A DNA stretch of 64,000 nt from Microscillaceae bacterium (GCA_025054775.1 JANWZA010000027.1:1-64000); one strand, 5' to 3'; shown: positions 53,787-63,960, counted from the stretch's first letter. Notes: generated by a model from the letters alone, not told the origin. Numbers and translations are program-made.

Positions 53787-54980
53787 ATGAATTACATACT
53801 CTTTGATGAACCCTATTTAAGAGAAAAACTTAAACCACTTACTTTCCTGCGACCTATTGCCGATTTGCGAATTGGCATACTTACATTAAAAGAGAAATGG
53901 GAAAAATATCTTAATAAGCAATGCTCTTATTCTACCGCTCCCTATTTAGAACGATACTTTACTCATCGTATTGAAAAGGATAATTTGCTTATCAATGCTA
54001 GTATCTGCCCTAACAAGGAAGTGGTAGAGGCAATTAACCGATTAGCCCCTAACGAAGCCCTTATACAAGAAAATTTAATTTTAGCCTTACATGTACAAGT
54101 AAAGCACCCTGGGGAGGTATCTCACTTGGAAATTTCTACGCAAAATTTCTCACTTGTTTATTATAACGAACCCCTCGTTATTATCAAGCAACTTACCGAT
54201 ATTTTTAGCTACAATGGGGCAGAGATAGAGGCTGATTTTGAACTAATTACGCGTAATCGTACCTCTCAACCAATACTTGATAACCATGTAATCACCTATA
54301 AACCTGAAAATATTTTTGTAGAAGAGGGTGCGAAAATTAAAGCCTGTATTTTAAACGCTGAAAGAGGTAAAATCTATATAGGTAAAAATGCTGATATTCA
54401 AGAGGGTAGCATTATACAAGGGAGTTTTGCTTTGTGCGAGGGAGCAACAATAAATATTGGAGCAAAAATTCGCCCTGATACTACGATAGGTCCTTACTGC
54501 AAAGTAGGCGGCGAGGTAAGTAATAGTGTCTTTTTAGGGTATAGCAATAAAGCTCACGATGGTTTTTTAGGCAATTCGGTAATTGGAGAATGGTGTAATT
54601 TAGGAGCCGATACCAACAGTTCTAATCTGAAAAACAATTACGCTTCAGTTCGGCTTTGGTCTTATCCTGACAACGAGTTCGTAGATACAGGCAAGCAGTT
54701 TTGTGGGCTAATTATGGGCGATCATTCTAAATGTGGAATTAATACCATGTTCAATACGGGTACTGTAGTGGGAATTGCTTGCAATATTTTTGGTAGTGGC
54801 TTTCCTTCAAAATTTATTCCTTCTTTTTCTTGGGGAGGTGCAGAAGGCTTTACTTTGCACCAAATAGATAAAGTACTAGAAACAGCACAGCGCGTGGTAG
54901 AGCGTCGTGGTAAAACGCTTAGTGAAAAAGATAAAAATTTACTCACCTATCTATTTGAAGAGCGAACACGAAGGTATTGA
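53787..54980 (+). CDS. GlmU-like protein with left-handed beta-helix
   Basis: The 397-residue protein belongs to a Bacteroidota group related to the bifunctional sugar-phosphate nucleotidyltransferase/acyltransferase GlmU. The N-terminal part (about 1-170; MNYILFDEPYLREKLKPLTF, RPIADLRIGILTLKEKW) lacks the usual nucleotidyltransferase loop GxGTRM, so activity there is doubtful. The C-terminal part (about 185-360) has hexapeptide repeats of a left-handed beta-helix: GRGKIYIGKNADIQEGSIIQ-type turns, TIGPYCKVGGEVSNSVFLGY, GEWCNLGADTNSSNLKNNYA and MFNTGTVVGIACNIFGSGFP. An acyl- or nucleotidyl-transferase step in envelope sugar metabolism is likely, but the substrate is unknown. Confidence 0.85.
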   Translation: MNYILFDEPYLREKLKPLTFLRPIADLRIGILTLKEKWEKYLNKQCSYSTAPYLERYFTHRIEKDNLLINASICPNKEVVEAINRLAPNEALIQENLILALHVQVKHPGEVSHLEISTQNFSLVYYNEPLVIIKQLTDIFSYNGAEIEADFELITRNRTSQPILDNHVITYKPENIFVEEGAKIKACILNAERGKIYIGKNADIQEGSIIQGSFALCEGATINIGAKIRPDTTIGPYCKVGGEVSNSVFLGYSNKAHDGFLGNSVIGEWCNLGADTNSSNLKNNYASVRLWSYPDNEFVDTGKQFCGLIMGDHSKCGINTMFNTGTVVGIACNIFGSGFPSKFIPSFSWGGAEGFTLHQIDKVLETAQRVVERRGKTLSEKDKNLLTYLFEERTRRY

Positions 54981-55006
54981 GAGAGCAATATCAATGTGCT
55001 TTCTCA
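54978..55006 (+). terminator. Hairpin overlapping the stop codon of the GlmU-like gene
   Basis: tgagagagca (54978-54987, including the stop codon) pairs with tgctttctca (54997-55006) with one G-U pair and a 9-base loop. No T-run follows directly, so it is a weak terminator candidate. Confidence 0.4.
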
Positions 55007-55130
55007 AAGTCTTAATTGTTTCTAAACTTAATCCTGAAAACTTTTGAATAGCTTTTTTACTAAATATTCTTTTCACCTCTCGGCTCTCTCCACTACCTTC
55101 TCAAAACCATTTTGCTCTCTCTCAGTGTTC
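54985..55130 (-). pseudogene. Possible gene remnant, basic helical C-terminus
   Basis: On the minus strand an ATG near 55130 opens MNTEREQNGFEKVVERAER and stops. The next frame then continues KRIFSKKAIQKFSGLSLETI and KTLRKHIDIALS. The second part resembles the short helical tails of Rpn-type PD-(D/E)XK nuclease proteins that are often degraded in Bacteroidota, but the match is from memory and short. It may be a decayed mobile gene. It lies inside the 422-base gap between the GlmU-like gene and sprA. Confidence 0.25.
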
Positions 55131-55402
55131 ATACTTTGCATGCATGTGAAATTTTGTAGTATTATTTAGGCGAGTAGTGCTAAAGATAAAGTTAGGCCAA
55201 AAAGAAAAGTATTTACCTTTTATTTGGTTGTGCTAAGGGGATTAATTAGGCTGTTATGAAAGAAACTTAATGGTTTTGAGGTCTATTGAGAAGGATAGGA
55301 CAAGAAGCCTTATGACTGATCTCAAAAAAGCAAGGTTTTACCGCAGAATCTGACATGCCTAAAAGTAAAGAAGACAGGGAATTCTTGTTTTTTTTTATTT
55401 TA
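55131..55402. other. Rest of the gap before the sprA stop
   Basis: Apart from the possible remnant at its left edge, this stretch holds only short frames without start codons, start-to-stop runs of under 35 codons, and no clear promoter, terminator or RNA gene. Confidence 0.4.
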
Positions 55403-58400
55403 TTACATAATAGTATATCGCAGTTGAATACCGCCGCTAGTAGCCCTTCGTGGGAAGGCATTAGAAACGCGTGGTGTATTAATATTTTGCTCAAAGTAGA
55501 ATTGCAACGTAAGTTGTTGGTTTACTACATAGCTAATATCAGGGCGAAGTTGTACGTTTAGGTTTCCTTGCGTAATGGTCTGAATATCATCTAATTGGCG
55601 TTGAATGGTTTTGGTATCGTTTACGGTCATGCGGAGGTTGAAGTTTACATCATTTTTCAAAACAATAAATTTTCCTTCCGATTTGATAGGAAGTTTAAGG
55701 TTCTTTTTCATGTAGCCAATTCGCATGGTAAAGTTGTCGCGCAGGGCTTCAGCCATTTGAGCGTTGGCAATATTGAGGCTCATAGTTCGCTCTCGGTCAT
55801 AGTTTATACTAAATGTTAGGTTGCTCTTGGTCTTAAAATCTATGCCTAAGAGGTTAATTTTTTCGTTTACATTTACCTGCCCCAGCACAAAAATAGGAAC
55901 ATACTCTCCTTGTGCATTAATAATGAAGGGAGGCAGGTAGTTGAGTTCGTTTACACTTAAATTTACAAATTCAAAGCCGTACTCCAACGAGGAGGTAAAA
56001 TTATTGATAGCATAAGTAGCCGAATAGCTGTGCGTTAGGTTGAAACTTGCAAAAATATTTTTGAAAAATGGTAATTTATTTAGCCCATTATAGGTAATTT
56101 TCCAATTTGGTAGCGGAATGGCAGGAAAAGGCGAAAGGATTTGCTTGTTAGGTTTTTTGCCTGTATAAGCCGAGAGAAAAGCAGGTACTAACACGTCTTG
56201 CGAGTTGAGGCTGTAATCTCCTGTTCCTGCTGTATTTACACTTCGTAGTCGTTCTCTAATAATGCTTCGGTATGCCTCAAAATTTCGGAAGGCTGCGTTT
56301 TTATTCTCTCCGTCATTGCGTTGCAAGAGAGTACGGATAAAGATGTAAGTGCCTGTAAATGTGCCGTTTCGTACAGGGCTTTGACTTTCAAATTGCAAGG
56401 TACTAGGGTTGCGTCTGAAAAATTCTTGGTAGGTAGTGCCGCGTGAGCGTCTTACGTCAAGGTCAATTACCATGTCAGGGAAAGGCTCGGCACGTCCTGA
56501 AATGGTAATGTTTTCTTGACGTGTTTGCCTAAAAGGGACATTCAAAAAACTGCTTGGGGCTAACCACCCATTTTTTGCTGCTTTGAAACGAATATCCGAG
56601 TTTTGCCCACCGAATACAAAATCCCACCCGGGGGCTTGCCAAAGCGTATCCATACCCAAGAAGCGTGGGCGCGGCATAAAACCCGGTAGCTGGGTTTGCT
56701 CTTGCAAGCTATACTTAAAGTTAATCGTTTTGAGCGAAAACAAAGGACGTAATAAAAATTTGAGTAACCGATATTCAGGTAGTTTTTTCTCTTTTTTGTT
56801 CTTGGCAGAATCTGCTTTGGGAATATTGCCTGCAGGTTTGAATGCTCCCGCTTGTGGTTTGCCTGTGGCTTCAAGCCAAGTGTAAAATTTGAGTTTTTTG
56901 TAAAGTTTCACCATGTCCAAACGAGTGTCTATGCCGCGTTCTGCATTATTTTGAATATTATTACCTAAGGTATCGGCAATACGCAAAGCCCCCGCAGTCC
57001 AAGTATAGCCTGTGTTTAGGGTAGCATTTGCCGTTATCCAATCTAAGGTAGGAAATTTGTTTATGGGCAAACGATAGGTGAAATTGGTACGTTGGTTAAA
57101 ATTACGTATCCTACCCAAGTTGAGCAAATTATTCCAAACCGAATCGCGTTTTTCTTGGGTATCTAAATTGCCAAAAGGCTCGTCTATGATAGCATTTACC
57201 GTAGCATTATAGTTGATATTCAGGCTTTTGCTAATATCCCACCGCACATCATACACACGATTGAAGAGAAAAGCTTTTTCAAAAAAGGGTTGCACGCCGC
57301 GTGTGGTGAGGTCAGCACCGCGCAGTTGGGTACGTGCAAAACGCCTGTCCAAATCGCCACGTATGCTAATATTGTTAGGAAAAAGCGAAAAGTTGAAATC
57401 TTTTACCCAAGCGAAATATTTGCTGTTGAGCCAATTGAATTTCTTAAAAGGTTCAATGTGTTTGGCGGGTTTATCAAAAACGTAAGCAATAGCATAGCGT
57501 TCGTTGCGTAAAAAATATTCGGCAGTACTCATATTACTTCTGCGTTCTTCGCTCAAAGCCCACGTAAAAGTAAAGTTTTCAATATCAAAAAAATCTACTT
57601 TTGCTCCTGCTTTGCGCACTTTGCGAATATTCGTGAGGTTAATGCTATTACGTGTATTGCGTTCCTCTACCACAGCCCTATACGATTCGGGACTAACATT
57701 AGTAGGCAATCCTGTAAGCGAAAGTGAAAATGGTACGTCTGGGTCTAAGGGATTGAAGCGTGGTGTAACGGTTTTGCTCTCTTGGCTAATAAACAAAGGA
57801 ATACGCCAATTCCACTTGTCAGGCAGAAACTTATCTATGGCAATGGTAGAAGCAACATCGTACTCTAAGGTATTAGCACGTGCCCTTTCAGGAATTTTTT
57901 GGTTAATACTTCCGAAGCCGAAAGTAGTGTACTTCAATGCCCCTGTAACTTGGGCAAAATCAGCTAATTTAATTTCGGCACGTGTGGTAGCCGCCCAGCC
58001 TGCGGTTTGGTCATAATCTGTAACGCGCAATTCATTTACCCAAAGGCAAATTTGCTTGGCATTACCATCGTCAGCAGCGCCAAGGTCAGGGTTGCGTACT
58101 CCTATCATAACCACCTGTATTGCACTATAATCGGGGTTTCCTACCACTGTTACATTATACTTACCTATTTTCTGGGTAAAAGGCACAAGCAAATTACGGT
58201 TGGGTTGGCGATTTCGCTCTACTTTCACGTTAATTAAATCTTTCAGGGCAATATCAATTTCATTGTCGGGATTCCAAATCGTAGTTACAGCATTGCGGCT
58301 AATGCCAAAAGGTGTAATTTTGAGTGGTACTTCTACCTCGTAATAGTTATCTGTAAAGTCAGTTCCTAAACGCACAAAAGCGGTCATTTCGTCATCGCGG

Positions 58401-61400
58401 GCATTTTGGCTTTGTGCGTGAACAAACATTTTGAGGCGTTTGTAATTGATAAAATCAAGATTTACGTTTTTGAAAGCAGCACGTGCATCACCATTTCGCA
58501 AATTGCCGATACAAAGTTGTAAAGATTGCTCGTTGCGGAGCATATTATTGATGGTGGTAATATCTGTATCACGAATTACGCCAGGGGCTAATACATAAGG
58601 TACTTTGCCTTGCCCGGAGGAGCCATTCTCTTCTATGTTTACAGTAGAGATAACAAATTGAGCATCATACGGCTCGGAGGGCTGAAAAAGGTCGCGGCTA
58701 CGCAAGTCATTTAAGTAGCGGCGCCATTGGTTAGCTACTAATTGGAATTGAGCAAAGCGAAGTACTACGGGTTGCTCAAAATTCGTAAGGAAAAGCCGCA
58801 TAAAGCGAATAGTCTTAAAACCTTGGATATTACCAATTCTTGCATCGGGTTCACGAATAGGTATGCGAAAGAGGTACCAAGAGATGCGGTCTCCGTTGAT
58901 AGTAGTATCACGTCTATCTACGATATACTTGCTTCCCACACGCAAATTTTGAGGGGTGAGGCTAATTTTGTATTGGTAATACTCTTCGGTTGTATTGAGC
59001 GTATTGTCGATGTTTAGGTCTTCGTTGTCAGGTAAATTACTTCCTGCTGGAGAAATAGAAGCGGCAGAATTATTAACAGGTGTGTTGTTCTCTAATCCAT
59101 TGTAGCTTTTATATCGCTCTAAAATTTTAGCATTTTTACGATCTTTATCTGCTCCGAGGTAAAAAGAGAAGTCGTCGGCGGAGGGGTCGCTTAGAATTTC
59201 GATGCGCGCTTCGTCAGTAAGTGGAGGGAGTTGAGAAATAAAATCGGCAAAAAATTCTCTTTCTTGTTCGTTATTTAGTCCATCTAGTCCTACATCTTGG
59301 TTAGGGCGTGAGTTGGGGTTATTGTCAAAGGCATTATTTAGGTATTGTTGGCGTGTTACTCTGCCCCAAGGGGTTCTATCAGTATTGGCGTCAGTAGCTC
59401 CAGTGGGTGGCAATCCGTTTTCAAAGGCATGTCTACCATCTTTTAGTACGTCTTCCGAAATATTACCTAAATTGATATACAAATCCCCCCCTGTGGTATT
59501 ATTTGTGTTAAATCTGCCATCGATTACTCTGCCGTTAGGTCCAGGTATAAATGGGTCTAACAGCCAGAATTCAATGAATTCTTGATTAGCGTTGTCAAAA
59601 TCAATATCTGCATTGACAAAGGCTCGCGTAATTGCCCCGAAATTTTGTTTTGGATTCTTCAGTGTACCATCTTCATTCAAATCGGGGTTGTAGTTGTATG
59701 GTCCTCGCTCATGGGGAAAGAAAGCTACGTCAAAAATAATTTCATTTACATTTACCACTTGTGCAGCACGCGCGGGAAAAATTTCTTGGGGTGCTACGGC
59801 TCGTATGTAATGGTTTTGTAAGTCGACACTGCTAATATTTGCAGGTTTTAGCCCTCCATCGCGGTAGAATTGGTTGTCTATATTATACCAAGCCATTTTT
59901 GCTCTACGATAATTGTATTCTAATGGGTTAGAAGGTGAACCTTGCGGAAACATTTGTGGGGTAGATCCATATTTCCAAGTGATATTGGCATTGCGTACCA
60001 GATTAGTTAAGAGGCGTGAACCTTCAAAGTCATCAATCAAAGAGCGAGCTCCACTCAAAGGCGAATAGCCTGGTCGTAGTTGCGCAACTTCACCATAAAA
60101 ATTGATAGTAGATTTTTCTTTGGTTTGAACGAGAGGCAGTTTATCTACTAAGCGTGTCAAGAATCGAGACTCAGTGCGAATAGTAGCATCAAGCCCCCAA
60201 ATAGTGTTGTTGATAGGTTCATCACCTACGTTTACACGCGTAATTACAGGGCGTTCGCGCAAGTTCATAGCCGTAGCCCCAAAAATCATATCTTTGCTTA
60301 ATGTATAATCGAAACGTGTTCCCCACACACGGCGGTTAATAGCTTGAAACAAGTCAGCTTTTTCATAGCTAATTCTTACATCTTTGTTTGATTCGCGGTA
60401 GGCTTCGTTAATGATATTGACCTGCCCTGTGGCATAATCTACGGTGTAGTCCTTTCCCTCTACCAATGGTACATTGCCTGCCATTACACGTACCGAACCG
60501 GGCGAAATGTTTAGACCGGGCAGATTTACATTATTAGAAGCAGTGCCTTCAAAGCTTCCTACCAAAAAGAATTTGTTTTTGTCAGCTGTTTGCAAAGCAT
60601 CGGCTTTGGTTGTGCGGTAAAGTTTAGTAAAAACATATTTGTTGATAAGCCCTGCTTCGTTAAGTGGGTCAAATTGCTTTTCAAGGTGAGAGCCAAAGGG
60701 TTCTAAAACAGGAAAAATAATACGCCCATTTTTAGAGTCAATGGTTACATTTTCTACAAAGTCGAAATTGCCATCACGAATAGGGTCATTTTGGGGATTA
60801 AGTTGGTCAAGTTTAAGTAGTTGGAGCAGGGGCACGTCTTTGGTTTTTATACCTTCTTGTAGAGTAGGATTATCTAAACCTGTTAAGTCATCTTTATAGA
60901 CTACGCGCAACTGAAAATTTTGCCGATTGATTTGCGTAGCATTCAGGAGATAAATATTTTTCATCATTAGGTCCCACGTGGGCAAATCCAAACGGATAGC
61001 ACTAGGGCGAAGCATTTTCAAAAATATCACCTCATCTTGTGGACGGGACTGATAGTCTTCGCTCATTTCTCCCACTTTGTAGGTTTGTCCATTGTAAGTA
61101 TATTCAAACGAGACGGCTAATACCTCATCATTTCGTAAAGGCGTAAGCAAACTGATATAGCCCAATTCACGGTTAAAAGTATATTCGCGTTCGCTCATGC
61201 GTCTGGCACTTCGCAAAAGTTCATAGTCTTCGCCACGGGCTAGCCCTAAATTTGCCATTTCATTAGTAACATTATCAGCTTTGCGGACATTCGGGTTAGC
61301 CAGCAAATTAGGCAAAAGCTGGTTAGAGGCTTTATTGTCAGCAGGGGCAGATGGATTAATAGGAGCTATGATTGGCAAATTCGGTTTATGTGCCTTGACG

Positions 61401-62617
61401 GATTCACCTAAATCTAATAAAGCTACAATACTTCTTAAAGTTTCGGTATTGTTATTTCGGTTCGTAGTGTAAACTTCTATCCGTGTAATTTGAATACCTG
61501 AATTGATAACAGGTAAAGTAGAAAGCGAGGATTCATATCTGTCTCTAAAAAATTGTCCTAAAAAGAAGTGCCTATTTTCATCATAATTATCGCATCTTAT
61601 TTCAAAATTACGTCTTTGCGAGCCACCGCGTAGGCTAATTTGGTCAGCACGTCCACGTTGGTTGCCGAATACTGATTTGATAGTCAAGCGTCCAAATTTG
61701 AGCTCTGAAGAAATACCAAACACATTTTGCACTCCTTGGATTAGCTGTGTACTCAAAGGAAAAGATACATTACCAAAATCAATTTTTTGCAAAATGTCCT
61801 CCTCCATGGCTTTGTAATCTACCTTGTAATTATTCTCAAATTGAAAACTGGCTTTGGTATCGTAATTACCTCGGATTTGAAGTTTAGAACCTACTTTACC
61901 TACGATACTCACGTTAGCGTGAGGGTCAAAATTAAAGTTGGTAATGCGTTGTTGCCGAATGGGAAGGGTTGGGTTGGCAATCCGTTGCGATTGAATGGCA
62001 AAATCCAAATTTACAAATCCCGTAGGCTTAAATTCTACACCTCCAGGGCCAAAGATTTCACCGAAGGTTTTATTTGTAACAGGAATTTTAGGAATAAGCC
62101 CTTTGGCAGTAACCGACTCGTTTTGTCCTAATCCTGTTGCATTATTTCGCCAAAAATTACGCCTTTCACGACGGTCTAAAATTTCATTCAGTTCAGTTTC
62201 TGAAAAAATAGCTGAAGGCTTGAAGGTTAATCTTGAGGACTTCTCCTCAATGATATATTTTCTACCTGTACTATCTGCCTGAAAAATCACTTGTGGCTTG
62301 AAAAGCGTAGGATTATTTTGCAAAAAACGCGACTGATTATTACCCAAAACAGACAGAGCGTCGCCTCGCCTATCTTTAATGTAGTAAGTAGGAAAGCGGG
62401 AAGCTTTATATTTTTTACCCGTGTCGGCGAGCAGTATTTTTTTATTAAGCAATGTTTTTTGCAAAAAAAGCACACTATCAGGCTGTTTTTGCAATAGCGA
62501 GTCTTGAAAAGGTTGCCTTGTCCACCATAAGAAGGTATGACTCTGTTGCTCTAATAAATAGCTTACAACGCTTAGGCATACCAAGCCTAATGGTAGTAGG
62601 TAGCGTACTGACAGCAA
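55403..62617 (-). CDS. sprA: Type IX secretion outer-membrane translocon SprA (Sov)
   Basis: SprA is the giant beta-barrel through which T9SS cargo crosses the outer membrane (Sov in Porphyromonas). The 2404-residue protein has a hydrophobic N-terminus (LLPLGLVCLSVVSYLL, about 7-22). Family blocks include FGEIFGPGGVEFKPTGFVNL (about 180), QQRITNFNFDPHANVSIVGK, SSELKFGRLTIKSVFGNQRG, GATAMNLRERPVITRVNVGD and SPLSGARSLIDDFEGSRLL. The C-terminus ends in a barrel strand (GGIQLRYTIM). Length is normal for the family. The only usable start is TTG at 62617: the frame is closed 13 codons upstream and no ATG occurs before the conserved part. It stands alone, 47 kb from the gldKLMN cluster. Confidence 0.95.
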   Translation of the reverse strand: MLSVRYLLPLGLVCLSVVSYLLEQQSHTFLWWTRQPFQDSLLQKQPDSVLFLQKTLLNKKILLADTGKKYKASRFPTYYIKDRRGDALSVLGNNQSRFLQNNPTLFKPQVIFQADSTGRKYIIEEKSSRLTFKPSAIFSETELNEILDRRERRNFWRNNATGLGQNESVTAKGLIPKIPVTNKTFGEIFGPGGVEFKPTGFVNLDFAIQSQRIANPTLPIRQQRITNFNFDPHANVSIVGKVGSKLQIRGNYDTKASFQFENNYKVDYKAMEEDILQKIDFGNVSFPLSTQLIQGVQNVFGISSELKFGRLTIKSVFGNQRGRADQISLRGGSQRRNFEIRCDNYDENRHFFLGQFFRDRYESSLSTLPVINSGIQITRIEVYTTNRNNNTETLRSIVALLDLGESVKAHKPNLPIIAPINPSAPADNKASNQLLPNLLANPNVRKADNVTNEMANLGLARGEDYELLRSARRMSEREYTFNRELGYISLLTPLRNDEVLAVSFEYTYNGQTYKVGEMSEDYQSRPQDEVIFLKMLRPSAIRLDLPTWDLMMKNIYLLNATQINRQNFQLRVVYKDDLTGLDNPTLQEGIKTKDVPLLQLLKLDQLNPQNDPIRDGNFDFVENVTIDSKNGRIIFPVLEPFGSHLEKQFDPLNEAGLINKYVFTKLYRTTKADALQTADKNKFFLVGSFEGTASNNVNLPGLNISPGSVRVMAGNVPLVEGKDYTVDYATGQVNIINEAYRESNKDVRISYEKADLFQAINRRVWGTRFDYTLSKDMIFGATAMNLRERPVITRVNVGDEPINNTIWGLDATIRTESRFLTRLVDKLPLVQTKEKSTINFYGEVAQLRPGYSPLSGARSLIDDFEGSRLLTNLVRNANITWKYGSTPQMFPQGSPSNPLEYNYRRAKMAWYNIDNQFYRDGGLKPANISSVDLQNHYIRAVAPQEIFPARAAQVVNVNEIIFDVAFFPHERGPYNYNPDLNEDGTLKNPKQNFGAITRAFVNADIDFDNANQEFIEFWLLDPFIPGPNGRVIDGRFNTNNTTGGDLYINLGNISEDVLKDGRHAFENGLPPTGATDANTDRTPWGRVTRQQYLNNAFDNNPNSRPNQDVGLDGLNNEQEREFFADFISQLPPLTDEARIEILSDPSADDFSFYLGADKDRKNAKILERYKSYNGLENNTPVNNSAASISPAGSNLPDNEDLNIDNTLNTTEEYYQYKISLTPQNLRVGSKYIVDRRDTTINGDRISWYLFRIPIREPDARIGNIQGFKTIRFMRLFLTNFEQPVVLRFAQFQLVANQWRRYLNDLRSRDLFQPSEPYDAQFVISTVNIEENGSSGQGKVPYVLAPGVIRDTDITTINNMLRNEQSLQLCIGNLRNGDARAAFKNVNLDFINYKRLKMFVHAQSQNARDDEMTAFVRLGTDFTDNYYEVEVPLKITPFGISRNAVTTIWNPDNEIDIALKDLINVKVERNRQPNRNLLVPFTQKIGKYNVTVVGNPDYSAIQVVMIGVRNPDLGAADDGNAKQICLWVNELRVTDYDQTAGWAATTRAEIKLADFAQVTGALKYTTFGFGSINQKIPERARANTLEYDVASTIAIDKFLPDKWNWRIPLFISQESKTVTPRFNPLDPDVPFSLSLTGLPTNVSPESYRAVVEERNTRNSINLTNIRKVRKAGAKVDFFDIENFTFTWALSEERRSNMSTAEYFLRNERYAIAYVFDKPAKHIEPFKKFNWLNSKYFAWVKDFNFSLFPNNISIRGDLDRRFARTQLRGADLTTRGVQPFFEKAFLFNRVYDVRWDISKSLNINYNATVNAIIDEPFGNLDTQEKRDSVWNNLLNLGRIRNFNQRTNFTYRLPINKFPTLDWITANATLNTGYTWTAGALRIADTLGNNIQNNAERGIDTRLDMVKLYKKLKFYTWLEATGKPQAGAFKPAGNIPKADSAKNKKEKKLPEYRLLKFLLRPLFSLKTINFKYSLQEQTQLPGFMPRPRFLGMDTLWQAPGWDFVFGGQNSDIRFKAAKNGWLAPSSFLNVPFRQTRQENITISGRAEPFPDMVIDLDVRRSRGTTYQEFFRRNPSTLQFESQSPVRNGTFTGTYIFIRTLLQRNDGENKNAAFRNFEAYRSIIRERLRSVNTAGTGDYSLNSQDVLVPAFLSAYTGKKPNKQILSPFPAIPLPNWKITYNGLNKLPFFKNIFASFNLTHSYSATYAINNFTSSLEYGFEFVNLSVNELNYLPPFIINAQGEYVPIFVLGQVNVNEKINLLGIDFKTKSNLTFSINYDRERTMSLNIANAQMAEALRDNFTMRIGYMKKNLKLPIKSEGKFIVLKNDVNFNLRMTVNDTKTIQRQLDDIQTITQGNLNVQLRPDISYVVNQQLTLQFYFEQNINTPRVSNAFPRRATSGGIQLRYTIM

Positions 62618-62759
62618 GGCCTTTGATTTAGATAAAGGTGAAAAGTTAAACTTTCAGCAGTAAAGAAAATACACAAAGAAAACGTACAAAAAAGGTTTTG
62701 CGTGTATGCTTTGGGTAAAAATTTTCAATAAGCCTCAAAGGTTTGGTCCAACAAGCCTG

Positions 62760-62767
62760 CAAAAATA
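62760..62767 (-). promoter_or_regulatory. -7 element before sprA
   Basis: The minus strand reads TATTTTTG (TAnnTTTG), which would give a leader of about 140 bases before the TTG start of sprA. Confidence 0.4.
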
Positions 62768-63089
62768 CAACTTTTTGCAAAAAGTGAAAAAAATCTTCTC
62801 AAAACCTTTAAGTAACACGAAGAGTACAAGTTTACAAATTTAAGGCTTCCCTTTTATTTTTAAGCCAAAGCGAAAAAGGCAAAAGAGTAAAGTTTGTAGG
62901 GCTTACCCATGCTTTAAGTGCTTTGCATCAAGCTCTTAAGGACTTACCTTTTCAGGGTTTAACATGCGAAAAACAACTTATTGAAAATTAGTAACTTAGA
63001 ATAAAGTTAATAAAAAAAAACTTGACAATACTTTGTCAATAATCTGTTGGTAACTACTACTAAAACGTATAATTTTTACATTCCTATTT

Positions 63090-63119
63090 TTGCATTTTGT
63101 CTAAAAAAAACTATCTTTG
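63090..63119 (+). promoter_or_regulatory. Promoter of the 167-residue protein
   Basis: TTG (63090-63092) and TATCTTTG (63112-63119) are 19 bases apart, a full match to the Bacteroidota -33/-7 promoter. The -7 element ends 37 bases before the ATG at 63157. Confidence 0.7.
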
Positions 63120-63156
63120 AAGCAAAACACTACATTACGTCCCTCTTTCTTACATT

Positions 63157-63660
63157 ATGCAAACACACAAAGGTTTTACCGTACAAGACCTGGCAACACT
63201 CAAACACCTTTCGGAAACGATGGGTAAGATGGATGCGCTGTTAGATAACGTAAAAGAATATGTAAAATTGGTATTTAGAGTGTTTGATGATGTACGCGCT
63301 ACTAAAATTCGTTATTACTGGTACGGTACCGAACATCTTATAAGTGTAAACCTTACTATGGCATTAGGTATTGCTTGGCATACTGAAAATCCTTATCTCT
63401 ACCTACGAGCAGGCGTGCCCAAAGAGTACCCTGATGCCGAAAAACTCTTCAAAATCTTGGCAGAAGTGCTTACCGAGAAAGGTTGGGCAGAAAAGGATAC
63501 AACAGAGGAGTTTCAACTCATTAAACAAAAACCTATTTCCCTTTTTATGTTAGAAGAAGAGCAACAAAACATAGAGCAATTCGGAGCTATGCAAAAATTT
63601 TTCAAAATAGCCATTGATGAGCTAGAAGAGGTACGTGATGATAACTTTGACTTGTTTTGA
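63157..63660 (+). CDS. Conserved hypothetical protein, 167 residues
   Basis: This protein is not recognised. It has no signal peptide or membrane helix. The layout is helix (LATLKHLSETMGKMDALLDN), strands (ATKIRYYWYGTEHLISVNLT, ALGIAWHTENPYLYLRAGVP) and then acidic helices (PDAEKLFKILAEVLTEKG, FKIAIDELEEVRDDNFDLF). The central part looks like a sheet flanked by helices, as in small nucleic-acid- or protein-binding modules, but this is only a visual impression. It has a strong promoter of its own and no operon partner. Confidence 0.75.
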   Translation: MQTHKGFTVQDLATLKHLSETMGKMDALLDNVKEYVKLVFRVFDDVRATKIRYYWYGTEHLISVNLTMALGIAWHTENPYLYLRAGVPKEYPDAEKLFKILAEVLTEKGWAEKDTTEEFQLIKQKPISLFMLEEEQQNIEQFGAMQKFFKIAIDELEEVRDDNFDLF

Positions 63661-63960
63661 ACCTTCTTTGAATTTACTTGTTTCAGAATTAGAGTTTTCT
63701 TAGGCAAAAATTAAAACTTGTAAACAAAAAAAACTCTTTACAAATTAGCCGAAAGCTAAGTCAAGTTACAAAATAAAGTTCTTTGCACTTGTATACACAA
63801 ATTCCATATTTTCAATCAAACAAATTTTTTCATCTTTATTAAAAAAAGTAGTCCAAAATTTATATTTCTCACAAATAAAGTTTTACTTTGCAAAATAAAT
63901 CTATTAAATCTATTAAAAAGATAGACTAAATGTAGTACTAATTCAAAAAAACTTTAAGCT
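63661..63960. other. 300-base gap before metY
   Basis: The region is very AT-rich. I see a small direct repeat (aaatctatt twice, 63897-63914) and a short stem ttagc-cgaaa-gctaa near 63745. No conserved riboswitch core that I recognise is present, although metY genes are often regulated by S-adenosylmethionine. Confidence 0.4.

Larger units (their letters stand above)
62618..63156. other. 539-base gap between sprA and the next gene
   Basis: The stretch holds a -7 element for each flanking gene. It also has a 59-codon open stretch on the plus strand (62812-62991) without a plausible start, read as chance. No RNA gene or terminator is evident. Confidence 0.4.

Noticed and set aside
55267-55494. 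75-codon minus-strand frame over the sprA end
   Set aside because: It overlaps the conserved last strand of SprA out of frame and has no recognisable content.
62812-62991. 59-codon open stretch containing KFVGLTHALSALHQALKDLP
   Set aside because: It looks protein-like but has no ATG and I recognise no family; a chance open frame or an old remnant cannot be told apart.
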